The notes: generated by a model not told the origin, from the letters alone. Counted from the first letter of the stretch, positions 1 through 14,188 are shown. The stretch is DNA of 37,440 bases from Acidimicrobiaceae bacterium (GCA_002687745.1 NZBE01000011.1:30236-67675); one strand, 5' to 3'. Numbers and translations: made by a program.

Positions 1-990
<990 letters not shown>

Positions 991-1055
991 TCCATCCGAG
1001 TTCAGACCGCCAGCAAGTGACATGTACCCAGTGACAAGACGTAGGAAGTAGACGA

Positions 1056-5048
<3,993 letters not shown>

Positions 5049-5083
5049 GTGAAGGCCTCAGGGGCATGTCGTACGGGTCGCGC

Positions 5084-5113
5084 TTGTGAGTAGCGTTTTT
5101 CCACCCGTAGACT
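5084..5113 (+). promoter_or_regulatory. Candidate promoter of the str operon (rpsL)
   Basis: TTGTGA at 5084-5089 and TAGACT at 5108-5113 are separated by 18 nt. They lie in the 161-nt rpoC-rpsL gap, about 97 nt upstream of the rpsL start. The -10 fits the actinobacterial TANNNT pattern. A weak 4-bp stem (CGCT/AGCG, 5081-5095) followed by TTTTT overlaps the spacer and might end rpoBC transcripts, but the stem is too short to call a terminator. Assigned by eye from hexamers and spacing only. Confidence 0.4.
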
Positions 5114-5209
5114 CATTCGCTGGCTGTGGTGTGACCCCCGTGGCGCCGCGGCGATGTTTCGAGTTTCTCCATTCAGGAACCTGTACCGGTTCCACAACGA
5201 GGTAGACAA

Positions 5210-5581
5210 GTGCCCACTATTCAGCAGTTGGTCCGTAAGGGCCGCTCTTCAAAGCGTCGCAAGGAGGCCACGCCGGCCCTCAAGGGCGCCCCCCAGCGCC
5301 GCGGCGTCTGCACGAGGGTGTATACGACCACTCCCAAGAAGCCGAACTCGGCCCTGCGCAAGGTGGCCCGAGTCCGGCTGACCAGCGGTGCCGAGATCAC
5401 CGCCTACATCCCGGGCGAGGGCCACAACCTCCAGGAACACTCGATCGTTCTGGTTCGTGGTGGCCGTGTGAAGGACCTTCCCGGTGTTCGCTACAAGGTC
5501 GTGCGTGGAACCCTTGACACCTCAGGGGTAAGCCAGCGCCGCCAGGCCCGAAGCCGCTACGGCGCCAAGAAGGAAGGCTGA
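5210..5581 (+). CDS. rpsL: 30S ribosomal protein S12 (uS12)
   Basis: 123 residues, normal length. S12 sits at the decoding centre and helps govern accuracy. The GTG start at 5210 is preceded by ACGAGGT about 7 nt upstream and gives [11 protein letters not shown], the family N-terminus. The streptomycin-contact loops [11 protein letters not shown] and [12 protein letters not shown] are wild type, with both lysines that mutate in resistant strains present; the aspartate in VKDLPG is the site methylthiolated in some bacteria. First gene of the str operon; rpsG starts 2 nt after its stop, so translation is probably coupled. Confidence 0.98.
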   Translation: MPTIQQLVRKGRSSKRRKEATPALKGAPQRRGVCTRVYTTTPKKPNSALRKVARVRLTSGAEITAYIPGEGHNLQEHSIVLVRGGRVKDLPGVRYKVVRGTLDTSGVSQRRQARSRYGAKKEG

Positions 5582-5583
5582 TC

Positions 5584-6054
5584 GTGCCACGCAAGGGCCC
5601 AGCGGTACGCCGCGAACTCACCCCCGATCCGGTCTACCGGTCGGTTGCTATCACCCAGTTGGTGAACAAGGTTCTCCAGAAGGGCAAGCGCTCCACAGCG
5701 GAGCGAATCGTCTACGCGTCGATGACCATGGTCGAGTCCAAGACGGGCAGTGAGCCGGTCGGCACCCTGAAGCGTGCCATCGAGAATGTCCGGCCCCAGC
5801 TCGAGGTCCGAAGCCGTCGTGTAGGTGGTGCCACATACCAGGTACCCGTTGAGGTTCGCCCGCGCCGTGCCAACACCCTTGCGGTCCGGTGGCTGGTGAA
5901 CTACTCGCGTGACCGTCGTGAGCCCACGATGGCTGAACGCCTTGCCAACGAGATCATGGATGCCTCCAATGGCATCGGTGCCTCGGTGAAGCGCCGCGAG
6001 GACCTCCACAAGATGGCTGAGGCAAACAAGGCGTTCGCCCACTACCGCTGGTGA
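5584..6054 (+). CDS. rpsG: 30S ribosomal protein S7 (uS7)
   Basis: 156 residues, the normal bacterial length. S7 nucleates assembly of the 3' domain of 16S rRNA and lies near the E site. The GTG start at 5584 comes 2 nt after rpsL and gives [15 protein letters not shown]. Conserved helices include [18 protein letters not shown] and the central [14 protein letters not shown]. In E. coli S7 represses the str operon by binding the rpsL-rpsG junction. Here that junction is only 2 nt, so such a site would have to lie elsewhere; a stem-loop sits just downstream instead. Confidence 0.98.
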   Translation: MPRKGPAVRRELTPDPVYRSVAITQLVNKVLQKGKRSTAERIVYASMTMVESKTGSEPVGTLKRAIENVRPQLEVRSRRVGGATYQVPVEVRPRRANTLAVRWLVNYSRDRREPTMAERLANEIMDASNGIGASVKRREDLHKMAEANKAFAHYRW

Positions 6055-6070
6055 ACCACCCCTGAGGTGT

Positions 6071-6092
6071 GGCGCGGGCCAGAGCCCGTGCC
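6071..6092 (+). other. Stem-loop in the rpsG-fusA gap
   Basis: GGCGCGGGC (6071-6079) can pair with GCCCGTGCC (6084-6092) over 9 bp, with one G-U pair and a CAGA tetraloop. It lies 17 nt after the rpsG stop in a 144-nt gap. There is no T-run after it, so it is not a canonical terminator. It could be an attenuator, an RNA-processing site or an r-protein binding site. I saw no convincing -35/-10 pair in this gap. Confidence 0.4.
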
Positions 6093-6198
6093 GCCGTAGG
6101 GATGGTCACGAAGGCGAAACCACGGGTGCACCAGAAACACCAGAGGGCCGACGCGGGCCCTGACCCAGATCTGAACAACCAACCACCGAGACACTGAC

Positions 6199-8286
6199 AT
6201 GGCCGAGCGACACCCACTTGCACAGACCCGCAACATCGGGATCATGGCCCACATCGACGCGGGCAAGACCACGACCACCGAGCGAATCCTCTACTACACC
6301 GGGGTCAACTACAAGATCGGCGAGGTCCACGACGGTGCCGCCACGATGGACTGGATGGAACAGGAGCAGGAGCGGGGCATCACCATCACATCGGCCGCGA
6401 CCAGCTGCTTCTGGAACGGCCACAGGGTGAACATCATCGACACCCCCGGCCACGTCGATTTCACCGTCGAGGTGGAGCGCTCACTTCGTGTGCTTGACGG
6501 CGCTGTGGCCGTGTTCGACGGGGTCGCCGGCGTAGAGCCCCAGACCGAGACCGTCTGGCGTCAGGCCGACAAGTACGCCGTTCCCCGCATGTGTTTCATC
6601 AACAAGATGGACCGCACGGGTGCCGACTTCTACTTCGTGCTCGGAACCATCCGCGAGCGGCTGGGTTGCAACGCAGCGGTTGTCCAGTTGCCGATCGGTG
6701 CCGAGGCAGGGTTCGCCGGTGTGGTCGACCTGGTCGAGATGAATGCCCTCGTGTGGCAGAGCGAGGACCTCGGTGCCTCGTGGGAGGTCGTGGACATCCC
6801 CGACGACATGCTCGAAACGGCCGAGGAGTACCGCAGCGAGCTGATTGACTCCCTGTCCGAGTTCGACGAGAACATCCTCGAGAAGTTCGTTTCCGAAGAG
6901 CAGATCACCCCGGCGGACATACGCTCGGCGCTGCGCTCTGGAACGATCTCAGGTGACTGCGTGCCAATTCTCACGGGTTCGGCATTCAAGAACAAGGGGG
7001 TGCAGCCCCTGTTGGACGCGGTGGTCGAATACCTTCCGTCGCCCCTGGACCTTCCCCCTGTGGAGGGAGTTCACCCCCGTACCGGTGACATGGTTGAGCG
7101 TGTCGCCGGCGACGATGAGCCGTTTGCCGCCCTTGCATTCAAGATCATGACCGACCCCCACGTCGGCAAGCTCATCTACTTCCGGGCCTACAGCGGCACC
7201 CTCGACAAGGGGTCGGCCGTGCTCAATGCCCGTACCGGTTCCAAAGAACGCCTTGGCCGGATCCTCGAGATGCACGCCAACGACCGTGAAGACCGTGACG
7301 ATGTCCGTGCCGGCGACATCGTCGCTGGTATCGGCCTCAAGAACACCCGCACCGGCGACACCCTGTGTGCACCGGACCATCCGATCGTGCTCGAGCAGTT
7401 GGAGTTTCCACTGCCGGTCATCCATGTTGCAGTCGAGCCACGTTCCAAGGCCGATCAGGACAAGATGGGCAAGGCGCTCGGGGCACTGGCCGAGGAGGAC
7501 CCCACCTTCACCGTCAGGAGCGACGATGACACCGGACAGACGATCATCGGTGGCATGGGCGAGCTGCACCTTGAGGTGCTTGTCGATCGCATGAAACGCG
7601 AGTTCAGGGTGGATGCCAACGTCGGCAAGCCACAGGTGGCCTACCGTGAGACCATCACCAGAGAGGTCACCGACCACCGCTATACGCACAAGAAGCAGAC
7701 CGGCGGCTCTGGGCAGTTCGCTGAGATCGTTGCCTCCATCGCTCCGTGGAGTGAAGACGATGAGACCTACATGTTTGAGGACAACATCAGGGGCGGCCGC
7801 GTGCCCAAGGAGTACATCCCCTCCGTGAACGCAGGTATCCAGTCGGCCATGACCGGGGGAGTCCTTGCCGGCTTCCCCCTGCTGGGGATGAAGGTGAGCC
7901 TCAACGACGGCAAGTCGCACGACGTGGACTCGTCCGAGATGGCCTTCAAGATCGCTGCACAGGCCTGGTTCCGTGAGGTCGTCCGCCTGGCCAAGCCGGT
8001 TCTGCTTGAGCCCGTCATGGGTGTCGAGGTGGTGACCCCAGAGGAGTACATGGGCGACGTTGTCGGTGACCTCAACTCCCGACGCGGCAGGGTCGGGCAG
8101 ATGGAGGCCCGGAGTGGAAACCATGTGGTGAGCGCACAGGTACCGTTGTCCGAGATGTTCGGGTACGCTACCGATCTGCGTTCGCGCACCCAGGGGCGCG
8201 CGACCTACACCATGCAGTTCGACTCGTATCAGCAGACACCAGGGTCGGTGCAGGAAGAAATCGTGAGCCGCATACGCGGCGAATGA
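6199..8286 (+). CDS. fusA: Elongation factor G
   Basis: 695-residue translational GTPase that drives tRNA-mRNA translocation. The ATG start gives [24 protein letters not shown]-binding motifs are complete: G1 AHIDAGKT (17-24), switch [12 protein letters not shown]3 DTPGHVDF, G4 NKMDRTG and G5 GSAF. Domain IV is recognisable ([16 protein letters not shown]) and the C-terminal domain V contains [12 protein letters not shown]. Length and motifs match canonical bacterial EF-G rather than the EF-G2 paralogue. It lies between rpsG (144 nt) and tuf (43 nt) in the str operon. Confidence 0.98.
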   Translation: MAERHPLAQTRNIGIMAHIDAGKTTTTERILYYTGVNYKIGEVHDGAATMDWMEQEQERGITITSAATSCFWNGHRVNIIDTPGHVDFTVEVERSLRVLDGAVAVFDGVAGVEPQTETVWRQADKYAVPRMCFINKMDRTGADFYFVLGTIRERLGCNAAVVQLPIGAEAGFAGVVDLVEMNALVWQSEDLGASWEVVDIPDDMLETAEEYRSELIDSLSEFDENILEKFVSEEQITPADIRSALRSGTISGDCVPILTGSAFKNKGVQPLLDAVVEYLPSPLDLPPVEGVHPRTGDMVERVAGDDEPFAALAFKIMTDPHVGKLIYFRAYSGTLDKGSAVLNARTGSKERLGRILEMHANDREDRDDVRAGDIVAGIGLKNTRTGDTLCAPDHPIVLEQLEFPLPVIHVAVEPRSKADQDKMGKALGALAEEDPTFTVRSDDDTGQTIIGGMGELHLEVLVDRMKREFRVDANVGKPQVAYRETITREVTDHRYTHKKQTGGSGQFAEIVASIAPWSEDDETYMFEDNIRGGRVPKEYIPSVNAGIQSAMTGGVLAGFPLLGMKVSLNDGKSHDVDSSEMAFKIAAQAWFREVVRLAKPVLLEPVMGVEVVTPEEYMGDVVGDLNSRRGRVGQMEARSGNHVVSAQVPLSEMFGYATDLRSRTQGRATYTMQFDSYQQTPGSVQEEIVSRIRGE

Positions 8287-8329
8287 CCACTGAGCAGAAG
8301 AACCAGAAACACAAATCCAAGGAAGAGTC

Positions 8330-9520
8330 ATGGCCAAGGCCCAGTTTGAACGCAACAAGCCGCACGTAAATGTCGGCACCATGGGACACATCGATCACGG
8401 TAAGACGACCCTTACTGCGGCGATTACCAAGGTCCTCTCGGACCGTGATCCCGATTCAACGGCATTCACCGAGTTCGACAACATCGACAATGCGCCTGAA
8501 GAGCGTGAGCGTGGCATCACGATCAACGTCTCCCACGTCGAGTACGAGACCGAGAACCGCCACTACGCCCACGTCGACATGCCCGGCCACGCCGACTACA
8601 TCAAGAACATGATCACCGGTGCGGCCCAGGTCGACGGTGCAATCCTTGTCGTGTCGGCTGCCGATGGCCCCATGCCCCAGACACGTGAGCACGTGCTGCT
8701 GGCCCGCCAGGTGGGTGTGCCCAGGATCATCGTCGCCCTCAACAAGTGCGACATGGTCGATGACGAGGAACTCCTCGAACTGGTCGAGATGGAGGTCCGT
8801 GAGCTGCTTGACGAGTACGAGTTCCCGGGAGACGACACGCCCGTGGTACGGGTATCGGCCCTTAACGCCCTTGAGGGCGACGAGGCTGCCAGCGACCAGA
8901 TCGTCGAGCTCATGAGCCAGGTCGACGACTTCATCCCCCAGCCGGACCGTGATGTCGACAAGCCGTTCCTGATGCCCATCGAGGACGTGTTCTCCATCAC
9001 CGGTCGTGGCACCGTCGTAACCGGTCGCGTCGAGCAGGGCAAGGTGAACACCGGCGACAACATCGAGATCGTCGGCCTGAAGGACACCCAGACAACGGTC
9101 TGCACCGGCGTCGAGATGTTCCGCAAGATACTCGCCGAGGGAATAGCCGGTGACAACATCGGTGCGCTCCTGCGGGGTATCGACAAGGACGAGGTCCAGC
9201 GTGGGCAGGTCCTCGCCAAGCCCGGTTCGATCACACCGCACACCCAGTTCGAGGCTGAGGTCTACGTGCTGACGACCAAGGAGGGTGGACGCCACAAGCC
9301 GTTCTTCTCCAACTACCGGCCGCAGTTCTACTTCAGGACCACCGACGTGACCGGCAACATCGCCCTCGCCGAGGGTGTAGAGATGTGCATGCCGGGCGAC
9401 AACACCACCATGACGGTTGAGCTCATCGCTCCGATCGCCATGGACGTCGGCCTCCGGTTCGCCATCCGCGAGGGTGGCCGCACAGTCGGCGCCGGCGCTG
9501 TAACCAAGATCCTCAAGTAG
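8330..9520 (+). CDS. tuf: Elongation factor Tu
   Basis: 396 residues, normal length; EF-Tu carries aminoacyl-tRNA to the ribosomal A site as a GTP complex. The ATG follows CAAGGAAG at good spacing. The P-loop is GHIDHGKTT (19-27), switch I is in [12 protein letters not shown]3 is DMPGHADY (83-90) with the GTPase-activating His at 87, and G4 is NKCDMVD. The residue before PGHADY is Met84 where most bacterial EF-Tu proteins have Cys; the remaining GTPase motifs are standard. It is followed after 12 nt by rpsJ. Confidence 0.98.
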   Translation: MAKAQFERNKPHVNVGTMGHIDHGKTTLTAAITKVLSDRDPDSTAFTEFDNIDNAPEERERGITINVSHVEYETENRHYAHVDMPGHADYIKNMITGAAQVDGAILVVSAADGPMPQTREHVLLARQVGVPRIIVALNKCDMVDDEELLELVEMEVRELLDEYEFPGDDTPVVRVSALNALEGDEAASDQIVELMSQVDDFIPQPDRDVDKPFLMPIEDVFSITGRGTVVTGRVEQGKVNTGDNIEIVGLKDTQTTVCTGVEMFRKILAEGIAGDNIGALLRGIDKDEVQRGQVLAKPGSITPHTQFEAEVYVLTTKEGGRHKPFFSNYRPQFYFRTTDVTGNIALAEGVEMCMPGDNTTMTVELIAPIAMDVGLRFAIREGGRTVGAGAVTKILK

Positions 9521-9532
9521 CAGGATCAGCGG

Positions 9533-9853
9533 ATGCCAGCTGGCCAGAAGATCCGGATTCGGCTGAAGGCCTACGATCACGAGGTGATCGACCAGTCGAC
9601 ACGCAAGATCGTCGAGACCGTCCTTCGCACCCAGGCCGATATCCGTGGTCCGGTGCCGCTTCCGACCGAGAAGCACCGCTACACGGTCATCCGCGGGCCC
9701 TTCAAGGACAAGGACTCCCGCGAGCATTTCGAGATGCGTATCCACAAGCGCCTTCTCGACATCATAAAGCCGTCGCCCAAGACGATCGATTCGCTCCAGC
9801 GCCTTGACCTTCCTGCAGGTGTCGACGTCGAGATCAAGATCCAGCAGACCTGA
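9533..9853 (+). CDS. rpsJ: 30S ribosomal protein S10 (uS10)
   Basis: 106 residues (usual ~102). S10 is a 3'-domain 30S protein and, as NusE, a component of Nus antitermination complexes. Family motifs include [15 protein letters not shown] near the N-terminus and [18 protein letters not shown] in the central loop. ATG at 9533 follows AGGA at 9522-9525. Placement is unusual: it is the last gene of the str operon, 12 nt after tuf, and is ended by a strong terminator. In most bacteria rpsJ leads the S10 operon directly upstream of rplC, which here lies 1.6 kb away. Confidence 0.98.
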   Translation: MPAGQKIRIRLKAYDHEVIDQSTRKIVETVLRTQADIRGPVPLPTEKHRYTVIRGPFKDKDSREHFEMRIHKRLLDIIKPSPKTIDSLQRLDLPAGVDVEIKIQQT

Positions 9854-9898
9854 TCACGGGACCCGGTCGGGTTCTGAGCGGGTACAACAGAACGAGTT

Positions 9899-9931
9899 GG
9901 AGGATGCCCCGAGGGGCGTCCTCCCCGTTTT
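9899..9931 (+). terminator. Rho-independent terminator after rpsJ
   Basis: GGAGGATGCCC pairs with GGGCGTCCTCC across a short CGAG loop, an approximately 11-bp GC-rich stem with one G-U pair (9899-9924), followed by CCGTTTT. It lies 46 nt after the rpsJ stop. This is the clearest intrinsic terminator in the window and marks the end of the str operon. The opposite strand has no T-run after the stem, so it should not act efficiently on the convergent permease gene. Confidence 0.8.
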
Positions 9932-9946
9932 GGCCGAAGATGGGCC

Positions 9947-11137
9947 TCAGGTCTCCCTGTCCTCGGTGTCGGTCTCGGCGATCGTCTGTCGTTCCGGCGG
10001 TTGCCGGCGACCTCGCCGCTCCCGGCTCTGGTCCAACAGGTCCTCGGCGACTTCGTGGCGTGGAGCGGTCGACGACACGATCGCCTGAACGGTTGCTGCG
10101 GCAGGCAGGGCCAACAGTGCCCCTACAACTCCCAGGATGGCGGCACCGGCGATGACGGATCCGAAGGCGACAGCGGCGTGCAGTTGCATCGTCTGCGATG
10201 TGATCCGGGGAGCGAAGAGGTAGTTCTCCACCTGCTGGTAGACGGCTATGACCACCAGCGCCCAGAGGCCGTGGACGGGTTCTTCAAGCAATCCGATGAC
10301 CATCGGGACCGAACCCGCTATGTAGGTGCCGACAACGGGAACGAACTGCGACATTACGCCCACCCAGAGGGCCAGTGCCAGAGGGGATGGGAGGCCGATC
10401 ACCTCGAAGGCGACCCAGTGGACGATGGTGGATGCCACTGCCAGAACCGTGCGGGACAGGATGTAACCGCCGGTCTTGGAGATGGCCAGGTCCCATACCC
10501 CGAGCACGGCCGTCTGCCTGTGCTGTGGCAGCAGGGAACAAACGGTCCTGCGGAGGGTCGGCCCCTCGGCCAGCATGTAGAAGGCGAACAATCCGACCGT
10601 GAAGATCTGGAACAACACGTTGACGATCGTTGTCCCGAAGCGGGCCATGTCGTCTGCGACGGCGCCGAGCCAGCGTGCCAGTCCGTCGTCGTACTCGGCT
10701 CGCAGGTCGGCGGTAGCGCCTGAGATGCCGAAGGTGTCCTCCAGGAAGGTGTCGATGTCTCTGAGGTAGGAGGGAACGTTCTCGCTGAAGGCGGTCACCT
10801 GTTCGGCGAGCATTGTTCCCACGAGGGTGCCGAACCCTCCGAGGGCAGCCATCCCGACCAGAAACACGAGTGCAGTTCCGAGGCCTCGGCGCAGGCCCAA
10901 CCGCTCCAATCGGTGGACAGCAGGTTCCAGGGCGAACGATAGGAACATCGCCACCAGGAGAATGAGGAAGAGGGACCTCAACGATGCCAGAATGCCGCGT
11001 AGGTACCAGAGGGAGGCCAAGCCGCCCAGGAATGCGAGGAGGGCCTTGACGGCCCATCCTGGCAGGGCTGTGGGGATACCCGAAAACACTCGCTGAACTG
11101 GGGGTTTGTCGGGGATCTTCTCGTTCGGGTTGCTCAC
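9947..11137 (-). CDS. AI-2E family transporter (permease)
   Basis: 396-residue integral membrane protein of the AI-2E transporter family (PF01594; YdgG/TqsA and PerM relatives). The N-terminus has hydrophobic pairs around residues 28-70 (ALLAFLGGLASLWYL and LFLILLVAMFLSFAL) followed by the family-typical EPAVHRLERLGLRRG. A soluble segment (~110-170) precedes a further set of membrane helices. The family signature region is ALALWVGVMSQFVPVVGTYI, followed by a YQQVENYLFAPRI-type motif. The C-terminus is a charged, Arg/Glu-rich tail. Members export diverse small molecules or ions, and the substrate cannot be inferred. GTG start at 11137. It is the only minus-strand gene here, inserted between rpsJ and rplC; a TAGCGT-like -10 (11180-11175) lies upstream without a good -35. 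Confidence 0.9.
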   Translation of the reverse strand: MSNPNEKIPDKPPVQRVFSGIPTALPGWAVKALLAFLGGLASLWYLRGILASLRSLFLILLVAMFLSFALEPAVHRLERLGLRRGLGTALVFLVGMAALGGFGTLVGTMLAEQVTAFSENVPSYLRDIDTFLEDTFGISGATADLRAEYDDGLARWLGAVADDMARFGTTIVNVLFQIFTVGLFAFYMLAEGPTLRRTVCSLLPQHRQTAVLGVWDLAISKTGGYILSRTVLAVASTIVHWVAFEVIGLPSPLALALWVGVMSQFVPVVGTYIAGSVPMVIGLLEEPVHGLWALVVIAVYQQVENYLFAPRITSQTMQLHAAVAFGSVIAGAAILGVVGALLALPAAATVQAIVSSTAPRHEVAEDLLDQSRERRGRRQPPERQTIAETDTEDRET

Positions 11138-11217
11138 CGGGGAGTGCTCCTGACCATCGCCGGCTCAGATCATGACGCTACCGGTCGACCCATGGCCCCT
11201 GAGGGATGGCCACCCGG

Positions 11218-11246
11218 TTGTGGGGTGGCCGCTTCGGCCGTATCGT
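11218..11246 (+). promoter_or_regulatory. Candidate promoter of the rplC operon
   Basis: TTGTGG (11218-11223), a 17-nt spacer, and TATCGT (11241-11246), directly followed by TACCCCG. It is the best TTG-N20-TANNNT match upstream of rplC, and its position would create a structured leader of about 200 nt. Called by eye. Confidence 0.45.
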
Positions 11247-11417
11247 TACCCCGATGCTCCGGAGGGCCCGGAGTGAGAAAACCGATGTCCGTCAAGGCCG
11301 TCTGCCGCTCCGGTTCAGACCGGTGCGCTGCAGCGGAACCGTACGGCAAAACCGAAATAGTCGCTCCGCCGGGTTTTCCGTGCGGAGCGTTCGCGTGAGC
11401 GGCCGCCAGAGGTCGCT

Positions 11418-11440
11418 ACCGGTGGGAGGCACCCACCGGT
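11418..11440 (+). promoter_or_regulatory. Perfect 9-bp stem-loop just upstream of the rplC RBS
   Basis: ACCGGTGGG pairs perfectly with CCCACCGGT around an AGGCA loop. The stem ends about 10 nt before the CAGGAG ribosome-binding site (11449-11454) of rplC. A stable hairpin at this spot could control ribosome access or be bound by a ribosomal protein. There is no T-run, so it is not a terminator. Confidence 0.5.
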
Positions 11441-11459
11441 TCCAGTCGCAGGAGCCATC

Positions 11460-12098
11460 ATGGCAAGCAAGGCAATAGTCGGCGAGAAGGTCGGCATGAC
11501 CCAGGTGTGGGATGACGAGAACCGCGTCGTTCCCGTCACCGTTCTGCGCGTGCTCCCCAACCGTGTCGTCCAGATAAAGACCGTCGCCACCGATGGATAC
11601 AGCGCCCTTCAGGTCACCTTCGGCCAGCGCAATTCAGCCAGGCTGACCCGCCCGGAGGCCGGCCACTTCGATGGTGCCGGTGTGGATGCCGGAGTGCACC
11701 TGGTCGAGTTGAGGGTCGATGATGTCGACGGGTACGAACTCGGCCAGGAGATAACAGTTGAGTCGCTAGCCGATGAGTCACGGGTCGACGTGACCGCTGT
11801 CAGCAAGGGCAAGGGCTTCGCCGGCGTCATGAAGCGTCACGGTTTCGCCGGCCAGCGGGCCTCACACGGTGCCCACAAGGTGCATCGCAAGCCCGGGGCC
11901 GTGGGCCAGTGCGCCACTCCATCTCGCGTGTTCAAGGGAAAGAAGATGCCCGGTCGCCTCGGCAACCAGCGCACCACCACGCTGAACCTCAAGGTCGTCG
12001 AGGCCGATTCTGAGCGCAGCCTGCTGCTGGTAAGGGGCTCGGTGCCCGGACCCAGCGGTGTCACGGTCCTCATTCGCAACGCCGTGAAGGGTGCATGA
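11460..12098 (+). CDS. rplC: 50S ribosomal protein L3 (uL3)
   Basis: 212 residues, normal length. L3 is an early assembly protein whose extended loop reaches toward the peptidyl transferase centre. ATG at 11460 after CAGGAGCC. The N-terminus KAIVGEKVGMTQVWDD and the loop region HRKPGAVGQCATPSRVFKG with MPGRLGNQR are diagnostic. First gene of the main r-protein operon here because rpsJ is not upstream. Its stop overlaps the rplD start by 4 nt (ATGA). Confidence 0.98.
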   Translation: MASKAIVGEKVGMTQVWDDENRVVPVTVLRVLPNRVVQIKTVATDGYSALQVTFGQRNSARLTRPEAGHFDGAGVDAGVHLVELRVDDVDGYELGQEITVESLADESRVDVTAVSKGKGFAGVMKRHGFAGQRASHGAHKVHRKPGAVGQCATPSRVFKGKKMPGRLGNQRTTTLNLKVVEADSERSLLLVRGSVPGPSGVTVLIRNAVKGA

Positions 12099-12775
12099 CG
12101 ATGGCTGACATAACCGTTCGCACAAGGACCGGCTCCGCCAGCGGTTCGCTGCAACTAGACGACTCGGTGTTCGGCATCACCCCCAACACCGCCGTCCTGC
12201 ACCAGGTGGTTACCGCCCAGCTGGCGGCACGCCGAAGCGGGACCCAGAGCACCAAGACCCGGGCCGAGGCCCGTGGCGGTGGTGCGAAGCCCTGGCGTCA
12301 GAAGGGAACCGGTCGTGCCCGACACGGTTCCAGCAGGTCGCCGATCTGGCGCGGCGGTGGTGTGGCTCTCGGCCCCAAGCCCCGCAGCTACGCCCAGAAG
12401 ACCCCAAGGAAGATGATCCGCCTCGCACTCAACTCGGCACTCTCGGACCGCGCATCTGAGGGCAGGGTCGCTGTTGTAGATGCCTGGGACTTTGAAGTTC
12501 CACGCACCCGTGATGCAGTCGCCGCCCTCGAGGCCCTCAACGTCGAGGGCCGCGTGCTGCTGGTGGCTGACCGTGGCGACGTGAACACCTGGAAGAGTTT
12601 CGCCAACCTCGGGCACGTACACGTGATCTCGCCGGGTGAGCTGAATGCATACGACGTTCTGGTGTGCGACTGGGTTGTCTTCACCCAGGCCACCCTGCCT
12701 GGCGGTTCCGCCTCGACCGGGTCATCTGCACCTGTCGACTCCGAGCCGGCAACCGATGAGGAGGAGCAGGAGTGA
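12095..12775 (+). CDS. rplD: 50S ribosomal protein L4 (uL4)
   Basis: 226 residues. L4 lines the exit-tunnel constriction and in E. coli autoregulates the S10 operon. The long loop GGGAKPWRQKGTGRARHGS and SPIWRGGGVALGPKPR are diagnostic. Start taken at ATG 12095 (ATGA overlap with rplC); an in-frame ATG at 12101 is a possible alternative, differing by two residues. The last ~25 residues are Ser/Pro/Glu-rich and look disordered, ending in DEEEQE. If the structured rplC leader is regulatory, L4 is a natural candidate ligand. Confidence 0.97.
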   Translation: MTMADITVRTRTGSASGSLQLDDSVFGITPNTAVLHQVVTAQLAARRSGTQSTKTRAEARGGGAKPWRQKGTGRARHGSSRSPIWRGGGVALGPKPRSYAQKTPRKMIRLALNSALSDRASEGRVAVVDAWDFEVPRTRDAVAALEALNVEGRVLLVADRGDVNTWKSFANLGHVHVISPGELNAYDVLVCDWVVFTQATLPGGSASTGSSAPVDSEPATDEEEQE

Positions 12776-13062
12776 AGGACGCACGCGACGTCATCCGACG
12801 CCCGGTGGTCTCCGAGAAGTCCTACGGGCTTCTCGAGGATCACGTCTACACCTTTGAGGTCGCCAACTCGGCGTCCAAGCCTGAGATCCGCGATGCGGTA
12901 GAGGCGATCTTCGACGTAACCGTCAAGAAGGTGAACACGCTCAACCGCGATGGAAAGCGTAAGCGGAACCGTCGCACAATGTCCTACAGCTCACGTCCAG
13001 ACGTGAAGCGGGCGTACGTCACCCTCGTAGAGGGCGACTCGATCGAGTTGTTCGAGGTATAG
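12772..13062 (+). CDS. rplW: 50S ribosomal protein L23 (uL23)
   Basis: 96 residues, normal. L23 sits at the tunnel exit and is the docking site for trigger factor and SRP. GTG at 12772 overlaps the rplD stop (GTGA). Motifs are [12 protein letters not shown] at the N-terminus, [15 protein letters not shown] in the internal loop and [18 protein letters not shown] at the end. rplB follows after 4 nt. Confidence 0.97.
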   Translation: MKDARDVIRRPVVSEKSYGLLEDHVYTFEVANSASKPEIRDAVEAIFDVTVKKVNTLNRDGKRKRNRRTMSYSSRPDVKRAYVTLVEGDSIELFEV

Positions 13063-13066
13063 GGCC

Positions 13067-13903
13067 ATGTCACAGCGCAAGCGCAAGCCGACCAGTCCCG
13101 GCCGCCGGTTCCAGACCGTCGCCGACTTCTCGGAGATAACGAGCACGACCCCTGAGAGGTCCCTCCTCGAGAAGCAGACCTCCACCGGCGGTCGCAACAA
13201 CTACGGTCGCAAGACCTCACGCCACCGTGGTGGTGGCCACAAGCAGCGCTACAGGGTCGTTGACTTCCGACGGAACAAGGACGGCGTACCCGCAAAGGTC
13301 GCCGCCCTCGAGTACGACCCGAACCGCAGTTGCCGGATCCTCCTGTTGCACTACCACGACGGCGAGAAGCGCTACATCCTCGCTCCCAAGGGTGTCCAGG
13401 TGGGAGACACGCTCAGGTCCGGCCAGGGCAGTGAGATCCGTCCCGGCAACGCCCTGCCGCTCCGCTACATCCCGGTCGGTACCGTTGTTCACAACGTCGA
13501 GTTGCAGCCTGACGGCGGCGGCAAGATGGCCCGCAGCGCCGGCTCCAGCGTTCAACTGGTCGCCAAGGAGGGCGACTTCGCGACCCTCCGGCTGCCGAGC
13601 AGCGAGATGCGCAGGGTCCGGATCGACTGCAGGGCGACAGTCGGTGAGGTCGGCAACCAGGAACATGAGTTGATCAAGATCGGAAAGGCCGGCCGCAACC
13701 GCTGGAAGGGTAGGCGTCCGCAGACCCGCGGTGTGGCGATGAACCCGGTTGACCACCCGTTGGGCGGCGGCGAGGGCAAGTCCTCGGGTGGCCGGCACCC
13801 TGTATCTCCATGGGGCAAGCCCGAGGGCCGTACCCGACAGCTCAACAAGAAGTCCGACAAGATGATCGTGCGCCGGCGTCGCCGCCGCGGATCGCGGAGG
13901 TAG
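13067..13903 (+). CDS. rplB: 50S ribosomal protein L2 (uL2)
   Basis: 278 residues, normal. L2 is needed for subunit association and peptidyl transferase activity. Diagnostic blocks are TSPGRRFQT near the start, [19 protein letters not shown], and the C-terminal [18 protein letters not shown], which carries the histidine near the catalytic centre. The tail is very basic ([11 protein letters not shown]). ATG at 13067, followed by rpsS after 6 nt. Confidence 0.98.
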   Translation: MSQRKRKPTSPGRRFQTVADFSEITSTTPERSLLEKQTSTGGRNNYGRKTSRHRGGGHKQRYRVVDFRRNKDGVPAKVAALEYDPNRSCRILLLHYHDGEKRYILAPKGVQVGDTLRSGQGSEIRPGNALPLRYIPVGTVVHNVELQPDGGGKMARSAGSSVQLVAKEGDFATLRLPSSEMRRVRIDCRATVGEVGNQEHELIKIGKAGRNRWKGRRPQTRGVAMNPVDHPLGGGEGKSSGGRHPVSPWGKPEGRTRQLNKKSDKMIVRRRRRRGSRR

Positions 13904-13909
13904 GCAGAG

Positions 13910-14188
13910 ATGCCACGGAGTCTCAGCAAGGGACCGTTCGTAGACGACCATCTCCTCAAGAAGGTCGACTCGTTGAACGAGTCTGGCGAGAAGAAGGTCA
14001 TCAGGACCTGGTCACGACGTTCGACGATTGTCCCCGACATGGTCGGCCACACGATCGCGGTTCACGATGGCCGCAAACACGTGCCCGTCTACGTGACCGA
14101 GTCAATGGTCGGACACAAGTTGGGCGAGTTTGCTCCGACGCGGACCTTCAGGTCCCATTCGACCCAGGAGAAGGCGGTCAATCGCTGA
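13910..14188 (+). CDS. rpsS: 30S ribosomal protein S19 (uS19)
   Basis: 92 residues, normal. S19 binds the head of the 30S subunit with S13. The N-terminus [14 protein letters not shown], the core [20 protein letters not shown], and the C-terminal [15 protein letters not shown] are textbook S19. ATG at 13910; its TGA overlaps the rplV ATG by one base. Confidence 0.98.
   Translation: MPRSLSKGPFVDDHLLKKVDSLNESGEKKVIRTWSRRSTIVPDMVGHTIAVHDGRKHVPVYVTESMVGHKLGEFAPTRTFRSHSTQEKAVNR

Larger units (their letters stand above)
11138..11459. other. Divergent intergenic region with structured rplC leader
   Basis: 322 nt without a credible gene between the minus-strand permease and rplC. It holds a candidate plus-strand promoter (11218-11246) and several stem-loops downstream of it: CTCCGG/CCGGAG (11257-11273), CCGGT/ACCGG (11310-11323), an 8-bp CGCTCCGC/GCGGAGCG (11362-11389), and a 9-bp ACCGGTGGG/CCCACCGGT (11418-11440). 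A fifth stem, GGCCACCC/GGGTGGCC (11208-11230), overlaps the -35. If the promoter is real, the rplC mRNA carries a leader of about 200 nt. That resembles in position the regulated leader of S10 operons, where L4 represses in E. coli. The functional claim is inference. Confidence 0.6.

Noticed and set aside
6949-8391. 480-codon minus-strand frame opposite fusA/tuf, and a similar 429-codon frame at 8456-9745
   Set aside because: Both are mirror frames of EF-G and EF-Tu/S10 with no family similarity.
13810-14187. In-frame upstream extension of rplV
   Set aside because: It overlaps the end of rplB and all of rpsS in another frame, has no L22 similarity, and an ATG at 14188 overlapping the rpsS stop is the natural start.
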